Assembly: GCF_017696075.1 (NCBI RefSeq) | Contig: NZ_JAAORI010000002.1 | Span: forward strand, 152,620 to 216,619 | Length of the DNA stretch: 64,000 bases | Direction: 5' to 3' | Source of the DNA: Prochlorococcus marinus XMU1411 | Lineage (GTDB): Bacteria > Cyanobacteriota > Cyanobacteriia > PCC-6307 > Cyanobiaceae | Part shown: positions 1 through 8,296 of the stretch, piece by piece | Position numbering within the stretch: position 1 is the stretch's first letter | Layout: each line of letters opens with the position of its first letter | Notes under the pieces: generated by a model | Seen by the model: only the letters and a program-made list of their open reading frames with translations | Database searches by the model: none | What the model was told of the DNA's origin: nothing | Made by a program: the position numbers and the translations under genes

Positions 1-969
1 TGCACACTTATTCGCAAAATTTTGGGCATCATATGGACCATAAAAATCTTCACCAGTTGACGACGACTTACAACCAGCCATATCTCTACCAATAATAAAG
101 TGGGTGCAGCCATAATTTCTTCTTATTATCATATGTTGAAGGGCTTCTCTTGGCCCTGCCATATGCATTGAATAAGGTAAAAAAGCCCATTTTATTCTTT
201 CATCAGATATTTCCTCTTCTAATTCTTTGTAGGTCAAATATCTAACTTTTCCAGGAATATCATCTTGTTGAGTTGGCCCACAAGTTGGATGAACTAAAAC
301 AACTGAGTTAGAGGAGACATTTTCTGAAAGTAAGGCATTAGTAAATAATTCATAATGTGCTCTATGAATTGGATTTCTGCATTGAAATGCAACTACATCA
401 TGATTTGATGGCAGTGTAGATCTAACTTCTTCAGGGGTTTTGCAGGGGAATTCTCTAATTGGTAGTTCGAAACCATAAACTCTTCCTCCTATATAAAATC
501 TACCTCTCTCGTTAAAAATCATCTTAACAGCAGGATGATCTAAAGAATTAGTACCATAACAAAGTTCAGCTTCTAAGGACTTGTCAGGCTCCCATTTAGA
601 GCTAACTTCTAAAACTGCTATTTTTTGTTTTTTATAGGTAAGTAATATAGTATCTCCAGTTTTTACTTTTTCATTATTTGAATCAAATACAATAGGCAAG
701 CCAAAAAGCAACCCGCTTGTATTTCTATTTTTTTTAATGACCGAATTGTAGTTATTTTCATCCATAAAACCTTCCAATGGAGAAAAAGCTCCAACCATCA
801 AAAGTTCTACATCGCATGCATTTCTCTCGCTACATTCAAACTCATAAGTAGATTTAGAAATAAGTTCATTTTTAAGGTTTTTATCTTTGATAATTAAATT
901 TTTTAGTTCTCCTCCATAAGGCGGTATTAGTCCATTAGTATCTGTTTTATTCTTTTGTTGTAATTCCAT
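1..969 (-). CDS. sat: Sulfate adenylyltransferase (ATP sulfurylase), C-terminus cut by window edge
   Basis: Makes adenosine 5'-phosphosulfate from ATP and sulfate, the first step of assimilatory sulfate reduction in the cytoplasm. The frame is open from an ATG at 969 to the window edge, giving 323 residues without a stop. An N-terminal PUA-like domain is followed by the catalytic region: the family QxRN motif appears as QCRNPIHRAH at about residues 196-205, HPTCGP at about 227-232, and GRDMAG at about 294-299. Family members are about 390 residues, so roughly 70 are missing beyond the edge. It lies downstream of psbO on the same strand but is separated from it by a terminator. Confidence 0.95.
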   Translation of the reverse strand, partial: MELQQKNKTDTNGLIPPYGGELKNLIIKDKNLKNELISKSTYEFECSERNACDVELLMVGAFSPLEGFMDENNYNSVIKKNRNTSGLLFGLPIVFDSNNEKVKTGDTILLTYKKQKIAVLEVSSKWEPDKSLEAELCYGTNSLDHPAVKMIFNERGRFYIGGRVYGFELPIREFPCKTPEEVRSTLPSNHDVVAFQCRNPIHRAHYELFTNALLSENVSSNSVVLVHPTCGPTQQDDIPGKVRYLTYKELEEEISDERIKWAFLPYSMHMAGPREALQHMIIRRNYGCTHFIIGRDMAGCKSSSTGEDFYGPYDAQNFANKCA

Positions 970-1000
970 TTTTAAAATTGATAAAGAAAAATTTTGAAAA

Positions 1001-1026
1001 AAAAAAGGGGTTTAACCCCCTTTTTC
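1001..1026 (-). terminator. Rho-independent terminator of psbO
   Basis: Just past the psbO stop there is a stem of four to five G/C pairs (gggg at 1007-1010 against ccccc at 1016-1020) around a five-base AT loop, flanked by an A run and a T run. Read on the minus strand it is a G/C stem followed by U residues, the usual intrinsic terminator. It would separate highly expressed psbO from sat. Confidence 0.75.
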
Positions 1027-1039
1027 TCTTGAGTAGGAT

Positions 1040-1834
1040 TTATGCCTTTCTTCCGTAAAGCTCCCCAATTATTTTTACATCCAGTGGATCCTTTGAACCC
1101 ATATCTGTATCTGAAGGTTGGATTGCTTCAAAAGTACCAGCAAATTCGTCTGTGTCAGAATCTACATTGTTGATTGAAAGAGTAATAACGCCAGTACCGT
1201 TTACATCAACTTTAATATTTTCTTTTGCAAGTTCTTCGTCATCGCCTCCTAATGCAACTAAACCTTGAGCATATTCAACACCAGTATTTTTAGCTCTTGC
1301 CTTAGGATCTAGAAAGTCACCAGTTCTGTAGTTAGGTGTAAATGTTGAACCACTAACCTCAGTGCCTGGCTCAATTGATGAAGGTAAATTAGCTGTAAGA
1401 TCTTTTGCTGAGAATGCAAATGGCACCTCTAAACCACCAGGAGTTAATACAGTAATAAGTTGAAAATCAATACCACCCTTTTCAGTGAAAGTTCCTGAAT
1501 CTATATCTCCATAAACTTCTGTCACTGTGGTGTTATTTCTAGGACTAATAATTTTTGTAGAAACAAATTCTGCAGCTTTTCGTTTTGTCCCTGGCACTTT
1601 TACATAAACTTCTGTTGGATGCATGCATATTCCTTTAAGGCTATCTCCATTCCCTAGAGATATTGATCCGACAAGAGATGAGTCTAATGTAGGGCAATCA
1701 TTAGCTTTTCCTGTGTTAACAACATCTGTGAATTGTGCATTTCCTCTTTCAGAAAAAGCAAATGTTTTAACAGGTACGAAAGCAAAAGTTATACAAATTG
1801 AAATAACAAAAGCTAAGAAAGAACGAATTCTCAT
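1040..1834 (-). CDS. psbO: Photosystem II manganese-stabilizing protein PsbO
   Basis: Extrinsic 33-kDa subunit on the lumen side of photosystem II that stabilizes the Mn4Ca cluster. I chose the ATG at 1834 because it begins a normal signal peptide (basic MRIR, a hydrophobic stretch, then a cleavage region near VKTFAFS), giving 264 residues, the usual family length. An in-frame ATG 15 codons upstream (1879) would put a polar extension before the signal. Mature features include the early paired cysteines (CPTLD and GICMHP, the conserved disulfide) and the C-terminal DPLDVKIIGELYGRKA. It is followed by a clear terminator and is monocistronic. Confidence 0.97.
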   Translation of the reverse strand: MRIRSFLAFVISICITFAFVPVKTFAFSERGNAQFTDVVNTGKANDCPTLDSSLVGSISLGNGDSLKGICMHPTEVYVKVPGTKRKAAEFVSTKIISPRNNTTVTEVYGDIDSGTFTEKGGIDFQLITVLTPGGLEVPFAFSAKDLTANLPSSIEPGTEVSGSTFTPNYRTGDFLDPKARAKNTGVEYAQGLVALGGDDEELAKENIKVDVNGTGVITLSINNVDSDTDEFAGTFEAIQPSDTDMGSKDPLDVKIIGELYGRKA

Positions 1835-2051
1835 AATTAAAGTTGCAGTAAAGTTCTGTGACGATAGATTAAAGGTCATCTAATAAGTTCAGTACGGATA
1901 TTACAAGGGAAAGGACCATAAAAGATAGGACTATTAAATCCTCGAAACAACCCGTAGCTTTTTAGATTTTAAAAAACTGGAATCATTTTAAGCTATCACA
2001 TTATTTTTAATGATTAAGATTACAAAAAAATACAAATTAAAAAATTTTTTT

Positions 2052-3308
2052 TTATTTTTTTAATGAAATAATTTGGGTTATTAATTTATTTGCTAAATCA
2101 ATTTTGGATGTTTTTTTTATATGATGCTCCATATTTTCTTTATTAAATAGCCAACCTTCATTTTGTGCTAAAAAACCAAATCCTTGACCTTCAAGATCAA
2201 TTGGGTTTGCGAAAAGATAATCACAACCTTTTTGAATAATCTTTTCTTTAATTTTTATTCTTGCCTCTTCAATAGATCCTGTAAAAGCAGAAAAGCCTAC
2301 AAAAACTTGGTGATCTTTTTTTGATTCACTAATTGTTTTTAAAATATCTGGGACTAGCTCAAAGTTTTTATTCAAATAAGCATTAATTTGATTTTTTGGA
2401 ATTTTAGCTGAAGTATCAGAGGTTATTTTGAAATCAGATACTGCTGCATTCATGAAAAAATAATCGCAATTTGATATTTCATTTTTAAGTGCCCTAATTA
2501 AATCAACACTAGTTTCAATTTCATATCTTTTTATTCCATCAGTAAGATTCTTATCGATTTTCAGAGGACCATGAACATATTTTACTTGTGCTCCCCTGAA
2601 CCTCGCTACTTGAGAGAGAAGTAGGCCCATAGCTCCAGAACTTTTGTTAGTGATATGTCTTGCCGCGTCAATTTTTTCTGAGGTACACCCTCCAGTTATT
2701 AAAATTTCTTTATCAAGTAAATCTTTGCGATATTCATTTTGTTTATGTGAAGCTATAAATTCAAGAGCTAATTGGATTAGATCATTAGGAGGTATCTTAC
2801 CGATGCCAATAGCATCACATGCTAAGAGGCCTTCACTTGGTTGCAAAGACAAAACATTTTCGTAATTCTGTAAATTCTCATAATTTTTTTGGACAGCTTT
2901 ATTTAGCCACATTTGTGTATTCATTGCTGGTGCAACAATAATGGGCTTTATATTTGCTATTAAGATGCTAGGGATCAATCCATCTGCATTTCCAGCTACC
3001 CATTTTGCTAATGTTGTCGCTGTTAAAGGGGCGATGATTAAAATATCAGCCCAATTACTTAGTTCTATGTGAAGAGGTGTTGATTGACCATCAGACCATT
3101 GATCATTTTCTAAAATGCACGGGTTTCTACTTAAAATAGAAAGAGAAAGCGGCTTTATTAATTTTTCTGCATTTTTTGATAAAACGCATCTTATTTCATA
3201 ATTTTCTTTCGCTAATTGGCTAACTAATAATGGAATTCTTACAGCTGCAATACTTCCAGTTATTAATAAAAGAACCTTTATTTTTGAGTCCTTACTTTTA
3301 GTTTTCAT
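2052..3308 (-). CDS. coaBC: Bifunctional phosphopantothenoylcysteine decarboxylase / phosphopantothenate-cysteine ligase
   Basis: Two consecutive steps of coenzyme A synthesis. The N-terminal half is the flavin-dependent CoaC decarboxylase: GSIAAVR near residue 18, the substrate clamp APAMNTQMW near 127, and the catalytic-cysteine region LLACDAIGIGKIPP near 160. The C-terminal half is the CoaB ligase: GGCTSEKID near 207, NKSSGAMG, and AAVSDFKI with the downstream lysine motif SAKIPK. At 418 residues it has the family's usual two-domain length. Its start overlaps the end of the upstream small gene by 11 bases, so the two are probably co-transcribed. Confidence 0.94.
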   Translation of the reverse strand: MKTKSKDSKIKVLLLITGSIAAVRIPLLVSQLAKENYEIRCVLSKNAEKLIKPLSLSILSRNPCILENDQWSDGQSTPLHIELSNWADILIIAPLTATTLAKWVAGNADGLIPSILIANIKPIIVAPAMNTQMWLNKAVQKNYENLQNYENVLSLQPSEGLLACDAIGIGKIPPNDLIQLALEFIASHKQNEYRKDLLDKEILITGGCTSEKIDAARHITNKSSGAMGLLLSQVARFRGAQVKYVHGPLKIDKNLTDGIKRYEIETSVDLIRALKNEISNCDYFFMNAAVSDFKITSDTSAKIPKNQINAYLNKNFELVPDILKTISESKKDHQVFVGFSAFTGSIEEARIKIKEKIIQKGCDYLFANPIDLEGQGFGFLAQNEGWLFNKENMEHHIKKTSKIDLANKLITQIISLKK

Positions 3309-3519
3309 CGAAAGGTTCCTGATCGAGGAGATGGGTATAATTAGTCGTTAATTCAGGCCTATTGATTGCAAGAGCCCTCAGTAAGTGCCAGTCTTTTAAA
3401 CCATCAAATGGAGTATTATAATTATCTTCTTCTAGCCTTTTAGCGAGCTCAAAGGTCATTTCTTCATCAAAAGAATTTACTAGTTCCTTACTTATTTTAT
3501 TTTCAGAAATGAATTTCAT
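3298..3519 (-). CDS. Small conserved cyanobacterial protein (DUF2555-like)
   Basis: A 73-residue soluble acidic protein. I chose the ATG at 3519 over a TTG five codons upstream. The sequence has no membrane segment or signal peptide; notable features are an N-terminal helical acidic stretch and the phrase DGLKDWHLLRALAINRPEL. It resembles the short cyanobacteria-only DUF2555 family, but I assign this from memory and the function is unknown. It sits immediately upstream of coaBC with an 11-base overlap, suggesting one transcript; this says nothing certain about role. Confidence 0.7.
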   Translation of the reverse strand: MKFISENKISKELVNSFDEEMTFELAKRLEEDNYNTPFDGLKDWHLLRALAINRPELTTNYTHLLDQEPFDEN

Positions 3520-3736
3520 ATTGAGTAGAGTCAATATACTCTAATAATAAAGCCTCAAGTAATTATTTAAAATTGATATGAGAATTAAGTACATATTTTC
3601 AAGGATATGATAATTTTCAATTTTCATAATCTTTTCAAATTGTTGTTAGCTCATTTATCTTCATTCTCAGTCATAAATATGCAAACTCTCCTTTTCAAAA
3701 ATATTCTTTCTTAAAATATAAGCAAAGATTTATATC

Positions 3737-3937
3737 ATGTCGCAAACCAAAAGAGAGCAAGTCATTAGTCACATACGCTATTTAAGGCAAGAGCTCAGAG
3801 AAATGCATTTAGGAATAAAAGAAGATGACCTTTTCCCTGAGTCAGGCGAATTAAGAGGGTTAATGGCTCAGTTGGAAGCATTACTTGAATTAATAGAAGG
3901 AAATACTAAAATTCAATCAAACTCAGAAGCGGCCTAG
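3737..3937 (+). CDS. Small conserved hypothetical protein, 66 residues
   Basis: A short charged protein starting at an ATG, largely predicted helical. It has a basic N-terminus (KREQVISHIRYLRQELREMH) and an acidic LEALLELIE helix near the end. There is no cysteine cluster, signal peptide or membrane segment. I do not recognise a named family. Only 11 bases separate it from the downstream Ycf20-like gene, so they may be one transcription unit. Codon use matches the neighbours, and coding is supported by the tight packing and clean start rather than by a motif. Confidence 0.65.
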   Translation: MSQTKREQVISHIRYLRQELREMHLGIKEDDLFPESGELRGLMAQLEALLELIEGNTKIQSNSEAA

Positions 3938-3948
3938 TTTAATGCAAA

Positions 3949-4290
3949 ATGGTTGTTAAACCTCAAAAGACAAAATTTCAGCTAAAAATTGTGGAAAATA
4001 TTCAGACAATTAGTATTTGGGCTAATAATCCATGGCGAAGATATTCAATATCATTGATTACACTTTTAATCGGATACTTTTTTGGAAGTTCTCTTGGTAT
4101 GGTAAGTGCAGTTGTGGAACTCATGGATCCTGTAGCCGCTTTTTTATCAGTAGTTTTTATTGAGTTTTTAATAGTTTTGAGAAGAAATTTTAGATTTGAA
4201 AGGAAAAAGAAATTTTTAGTACTTTTATTGGATTCTTTAAGATTAGGATTATTTTATGGTTTCTTTACAGAAAGTCTTAAGTTGCTATAA
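3949..4290 (+). CDS. ycf20: Ycf20-like (DUF565) membrane protein
   Basis: A 113-residue protein with two to three predicted membrane segments (around residues 33-53, 62-77 and 90-108). The NPWRRYSISLITLLIGYFFGSSLG phrase (shown here as its key residues N-P-W-R-R and G-x-x-x-G-S-S-L-G) is typical of the Ycf20/DUF565 family shared by cyanobacteria and plastids. In plants and algae, Ycf20-like proteins have been linked to thermal dissipation of excess light; in Prochlorococcus the function is not established. It ends 2 bases before the convergent pyrB stop. Confidence 0.8.
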   Translation: MVVKPQKTKFQLKIVENIQTISIWANNPWRRYSISLITLLIGYFFGSSLGMVSAVVELMDPVAAFLSVVFIEFLIVLRRNFRFERKKKFLVLLLDSLRLGLFYGFFTESLKLL

Positions 4291-4292
4291 AT

Positions 4293-5309
4293 TTACTTGT
4301 TATTTTTCTGTAATAGATAAAGCAAAGCCATTCTTATAGGGATACCATTTGCAACTTGATTATTAATTAAGCAATTAGGATATTGATCTACCACTTTGCT
4401 ACTAATTTCAATATCTCTGTTAATTGGACCGGGATGTAGAATTGGAATTTCTTTTTTATTTAAAGATAATTTTTCTGCGGTTAAGCCATAATCCAAACTA
4501 TATGAATCAATGCTACTTAGTAAATTTTCCATCATTCTCTCTTTCTGGAGTCTTAAAACAATAATCGCATCTGCAATTTTTATTGATTCTTCCAATGATC
4601 TAGAAATTGTTATGGAACCTCTTGATTTAACTGGATCTTCTGTTTGATTTGGCGCAGGGGTTTTTAAAAAATTGATAAATTCATCAGGTATTAATGTCTT
4701 AGGACCACATAAGATTATATCTGCGCCGAATGCACTCAAAGCCCAAAGATTTGACCTGGCAACCCTTGAATGGTTAACGTCGCCAATTATTAAAATTTTT
4801 TTGGAATTTAAAACCTCTGGATTCAGTGTTTTTTGGGAAAAGAATTTTATCAATGTATAGATGTCAAGCAATCCTTGGCTGGGGTGACTATGTAATCCAT
4901 CTCCTGCATTAAGAACCGAAGTCTTGGCATTTATTGCATCAAGTTTTTTTGCGATCTCAAAGGTTATATAACTTGATGAATGTCTTATAACTAATGTATC
5001 TGCCCCCATAGCAGAATAAGTTATGGCCGTATCAATTATTGTTTCGCCTTTTGTTAGAGAGCTGGAGGATGGCGCAAATGTTTGGACATCAGCAGAAAGT
5101 CTTTTTGCTGCAAGCTCAAAACTATTTTTTGTTCTTGTACTAGCTTCAAAAAATAAAGACGTTACCAAAGTCCCTTGTAAGGCCGGTATCTTTTTTGTTC
5201 CTGCATTCTTTAGTGCATCAAATCTATTAGCTAATTCAAATACTGACTCATAATCTTTAATTGAAAAATTAGCGAGTGTGTGGATATGTTTATGAGGCCA
5301 AATTTGCAT
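4293..5309 (-). CDS. pyrB: Aspartate carbamoyltransferase catalytic subunit
   Basis: Condenses carbamoyl phosphate with aspartate, the committed step of pyrimidine synthesis. The carbamoyl-phosphate loop appears as [17 protein letters not shown] near residue 54 (family STRTR), followed by the 80s-loop lysine region [21 protein letters not shown] near 142 and [11 protein letters not shown] near 291 close the active site. At 338 residues it is slightly longer than the E. coli chain. No regulatory-subunit gene (pyrI) is adjacent, as expected for cyanobacteria. The start is the ATG at 5309. Confidence 0.96.
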   Translation of the reverse strand: MQIWPHKHIHTLANFSIKDYESVFELANRFDALKNAGTKKIPALQGTLVTSLFFEASTRTKNSFELAAKRLSADVQTFAPSSSSLTKGETIIDTAITYSAMGADTLVIRHSSSYITFEIAKKLDAINAKTSVLNAGDGLHSHPSQGLLDIYTLIKFFSQKTLNPEVLNSKKILIIGDVNHSRVARSNLWALSAFGADIILCGPKTLIPDEFINFLKTPAPNQTEDPVKSRGSITISRSLEESIKIADAIIVLRLQKERMMENLLSSIDSYSLDYGLTAEKLSLNKKEIPILHPGPINRDIEISSKVVDQYPNCLINNQVANGIPIRMALLYLLQKNNK

Positions 5310-5330
5310 TACGCTTAAAAAGATAAATGA

Positions 5331-5915
5331 TTATTGAAATTTAGGTGTTCTGTCACCTTTTAATCTTTTACTTACACTCCTACTATTTTTGAGATACCAA
5401 CGCCATTTTATATTTTTTGCCTTTGATATGCCAATTCTCGTAGTTTGAATAAGATCTTTTTCTTCTAGAGTGTAGTCTCGTGGAGAAATCCATAAAGATT
5501 TGTTATTAAGAACTTCAAGTGAGTTAAATGAAATATCTATACTGAATGTTTTTGTTACTAGGCCTGGTCCAGAAGCTAATCTTTCATTCTCATTAGAGAT
5601 AAAAACTGATCTTATCAAAACACCACTCGCAAAATTTTCTTTATCAGTAACTATGTTTAAACAATGATGAATGCCATAAGATTTGTAAATATAAAATGTG
5701 CCAGGTTTGCCAAATAATGATTTGTTTGATTCAGTCATTTTGCGGTAGCCATGACAGGCCTCTTCTTCCTGTGAATACGCTTCAGTTTCAACAATGACTC
5801 CTTTAACTTGATCTATCTCATTATTTTTTTTTATGAGGTAACAGCCTATTAAATCAGGAGCAACAAGTTTAGAGTGCCGATAAAAAAAATTTTTTGGAAA
5901 GAATTCTTCTTCTAT
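5331..5915 (-). CDS. DNA-3-methyladenine glycosylase (AAG/MPG family) with no canonical start codon
   Basis: Excises alkylated purines in base-excision repair. The first canonical in-frame ATG is at 5738, which would give only 135 residues and remove the family's catalytic segment. The frame stays open upstream to a TGA at 5919-5921 and encodes the missing N-terminus: FFYRHSKLVAPDLIGCYLI, then VIVETEAY, whose first glutamate corresponds to the catalytic base of human AAG. The only start candidate after the TGA is an ATA at 5913-5915, giving 194 residues, the normal family length. An ATG at 5937-5939 is also in frame but is interrupted by that TGA seven codons in. Either a non-AUG start is used or the gene has a start or nonsense mutation. 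Confidence 0.75.
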   Translation of the reverse strand: MEEEFFPKNFFYRHSKLVAPDLIGCYLIKKNNEIDQVKGVIVETEAYSQEEEACHGYRKMTESNKSLFGKPGTFYIYKSYGIHHCLNIVTDKENFASGVLIRSVFISNENERLASGPGLVTKTFSIDISFNSLEVLNNKSLWISPRDYTLEEKDLIQTTRIGISKAKNIKWRWYLKNSRSVSKRLKGDRTPKFQ

Positions 5916-6086
5916 TTTTCAATATCTATCTAATAACATATTTAGCTGAGAAAAATAATTAAGGCTATTAATTGATATTGATTTTCAAAAAGATGTGATT
6001 ATTTTTTAAAATTATTTGAAATTCAAAGGATATCTAAATAAGTTGTTCTTAATAAACTATTATTTAATAAGAAAGATATTAAATGT

Positions 6087-6380
6087 ATGACAAAAATAAC
6101 TAAAGAGGAAGTAAAAAAAGTTGCTCATTTAGCGAGATTAGAACTTAACGAGAATGAAATTAATAATCATGCACAACAATTAGAAAAGATATTGGATTAT
6201 ATAAGACAACTTGAAAAAATTGATACAGATGATGCTCCCTGTACAACCAGAGCTATAGAGGTTGTAAATGTATTTAGAAAAGACGAAAAGAAAAATTCTG
6301 ATTGCAATGAAGAACTTTTAGAATTGGGTCCATCGAGAGAAGATAAATATTTTAAAGTACCAAAAATTATTAATGAATGA
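6087..6380 (+). CDS. gatC: Asp-tRNA(Asn)/Glu-tRNA(Gln) amidotransferase subunit C
   Basis: Small subunit of the GatCAB complex, which converts Glu-tRNA(Gln), and often Asp-tRNA(Asn), to the amidated form. The 97-residue protein has the family pattern: KEEVKKVAHLARLELNENE at the N-terminus, a middle helix LEKILDYIRQLEKIDT, and the C-terminal phrase PSREDKYFKVPKII. gatA and gatB are not in this window, which is common in cyanobacteria. The start is the ATG at 6087. The stop lies 5 bases before the convergent crtR stop. Confidence 0.94.
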   Translation: MTKITKEEVKKVAHLARLELNENEINNHAQQLEKILDYIRQLEKIDTDDAPCTTRAIEVVNVFRKDEKKNSDCNEELLELGPSREDKYFKVPKIINE

Positions 6381-6385
6381 GTAAG

Positions 6386-7417
6386 TTAGTTGCTTCCAAT
6401 AAATGTTTTGTTGACAAGCTTTAATAAAAATTTTTTTATCTTAAAGCCTGGATATAAATTTATGATTTTTCTTATTTTCCCCCTCTTTTTGCTATGACTC
6501 CTTACACCTATTAATAAATCATAAATAAAGTTAAAAATGTCTTCTTTACTTTCAAATATCCCAACCCTTTGAGGGGAGCCTTTTATATCCAATAAAGGCT
6601 TAGTTTTTTCATAAGCTATTTTGTATTCAAACCAAGGAATCGAAGGCCATAGATGATGAATGAGATGGTAATTTTGTCCCATTATTAATAAATTCATAAA
6701 TTTGCTTGGATAAACTCGAGAATTTATCCATTTATTTCTTGATCGAAATGGTCTATGGGGTAAATAATCAAAAAATATTCCTAAAGTGACTCCTACCATT
6801 AATGCTGGACCGAACCATAAATTATAAATTAAATTCATAAAGTCAAATTTCAAACCTGCCAAGATAATTGTCAGGAATATGGATCTTTCAATTCCCCATT
6901 GTAGTAATTCATATCTTCGCCAGAGTTTTCTTTGAAAGAAAAACACCTCATGATAAAAAAATCTTGGAGCAATTAGCCAAATTGGACCAAAAGTACTAAC
7001 AATATGATCTGGATCATTTTTGGGGTGATTTACGTGAATATGATGTTGTAAATGAACTCTCGTAAAAACTGGGAAGCTAAAACCTAATAAAATAGCTGAG
7101 CCATGGCCCATTGCTTGATTTATCCAAGGAACTGGATGAGCAGCTTTATGACAGGCATCATGAATAACAGTACCTTCAATATGTAAAGCTAAAAAAGCAG
7201 TGGCTACAAGTAAAGGTAAAGGCCAAACCCCTCTATACCATTGCCATATGCTAAGAAACGCAAGAAAATAACCGCCAAAAAATAAACCTAATGTTGGATT
7301 CCAAAAACTTGGCGGATTTAGGTAATTTTTAATCTCTTTTTGCCAATTAAATGTTTTTGAAGAATTAGTATTTTTCGTTGTATTTTTACTGGTTAAGTTT
7401 GAAATCGTTTCTTTTAT
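6386..7417 (-). CDS. crtR: Beta-carotene hydroxylase CrtR with no canonical start codon
   Basis: Membrane di-iron hydroxylase that converts beta-carotene to zeaxanthin, the main photoprotective carotenoid of Prochlorococcus. The histidine boxes are HDACHKAAH, HLQHHIHVNH and HLIHHLWP, the last two separated by membrane segments. The first canonical in-frame ATG is at 7111, after the first His box, so it cannot start a working enzyme. The frame is open back to a TAA at 7421-7423 and contains no ATG, GTG or TTG in that interval. The best candidates are an ATA at 7415-7417 (343 residues, reading IKETISNLTSK) or an ATT at 7403-7405. Function is secure; the start is not. Confidence 0.88.
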   Translation of the reverse strand: MKETISNLTSKNTTKNTNSSKTFNWQKEIKNYLNPPSFWNPTLGLFFGGYFLAFLSIWQWYRGVWPLPLLVATAFLALHIEGTVIHDACHKAAHPVPWINQAMGHGSAILLGFSFPVFTRVHLQHHIHVNHPKNDPDHIVSTFGPIWLIAPRFFYHEVFFFQRKLWRRYELLQWGIERSIFLTIILAGLKFDFMNLIYNLWFGPALMVGVTLGIFFDYLPHRPFRSRNKWINSRVYPSKFMNLLIMGQNYHLIHHLWPSIPWFEYKIAYEKTKPLLDIKGSPQRVGIFESKEDIFNFIYDLLIGVRSHSKKRGKIRKIINLYPGFKIKKFLLKLVNKTFIGSN

Positions 7418-7573
7418 TCTTTAAATAATATAACTAATATTTTAAGATGATTGCACGCTTAAACAAAAAAATTTCTTTTAGGAGATTTTTAATTCAATTT
7501 TAATGTGTCAAATTAATCATCTTAAGAAAAAAAATTTTTAAAATAAACCTCTTTCAATTATTATTTTATTTGA

Positions 7574-7655
7574 GCGGTCGTGGCGGAATTGGTAGACGCG
7601 CGAGTTTTAGGTACTCGTATCTTCGGGTGTGGGAGTTCAAGTCTCCCCGACCGCA
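7574..7655 (+). tRNA. tRNA-Leu (anticodon TAG)
   Basis: An 82-base class II tRNA. The acceptor stem GCGGTCG pairs with CGACCGC, followed by discriminator A. The anticodon stem CGAGT/ACTCG encloses loop TTTAGGT with anticodon TAG, and a variable arm (TATCTTCGGGTG) precedes the TTCAAGT T-loop. The 3' CCA is not encoded. It lies alone between crtR and a Ycf66-like gene. Confidence 0.95.
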
Positions 7656-7717
7656 CTTAAGGAAATTCTGATACATAGTTTGTTTCTTGATATCAAGTCT
7701 TATAATTTAATTAAGCA

Positions 7718-8176
7718 TTGAATTTAATGAATAGTTTGATATTTTATTTGGGAACTTTTTATATTTTGGTTGGGACCATTTTTCTAACTGTACCGATAAT
7801 TTATCTTGAGCTCGGCAAACCAAAAGACTTAATAAAAGCTTTTTTAAATTTAATAATAGGTTTGATATTAATAATTAAACATAAAACACTAGGTGAATCA
7901 TTTTTTGTAATTTTCCTTTTTTTAACAGTACTAGTTGTTTTTTATCTAGTAGAGCTTTTTTTATCTAGATGGTACCAATTGACAGATAACGAAAAGAAAA
8001 AATTAATTACCTTTTTGGAGTTTAAAAATAACTTTTTGAAAATATTAGAATCCATAAATCTGGTATTTTCTGATTTCACTAAACCTTCAAATTTTCTTAA
8101 TTTTGGTAGCAATAATAAAAATACAACCCAAAAAAAGTGGGTAAGAAATGATAAAAATGATAATATAAAACTCTGA
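7718..8176 (+). CDS. Ycf66-like membrane protein
   Basis: A 152-residue protein with three predicted membrane segments (about residues 8-28, 42-53 and 62-82), followed by a polar, lysine- and asparagine-rich C-terminal tail. The arrangement of a short first helix, a polar turn, two helices and then VELFLSRWYQL resembles the Ycf66 family of cyanobacteria and plastids; I consider this probable but not proven. The role of Ycf66 is unknown. It lies between tRNA-Leu and ileS on the same strand, 120 bases before ileS. Confidence 0.65.
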   Translation: MNLMNSLIFYLGTFYILVGTIFLTVPIIYLELGKPKDLIKAFLNLIIGLILIIKHKTLGESFFVIFLFLTVLVVFYLVELFLSRWYQLTDNEKKKLITFLEFKNNFLKILESINLVFSDFTKPSNFLNFGSNNKNTTQKKWVRNDKNDNIKL

Positions 8177-8296
8177 AATAAAAAAATTGGTTATTTGAAA
8201 CATCCCAAAAAAACTACAGGTCAATTAATAAAGAATATAATGAATTAGATTTATTTAAATAATTCTTTTGATCACCAATATTTCTTATATCGTCGA

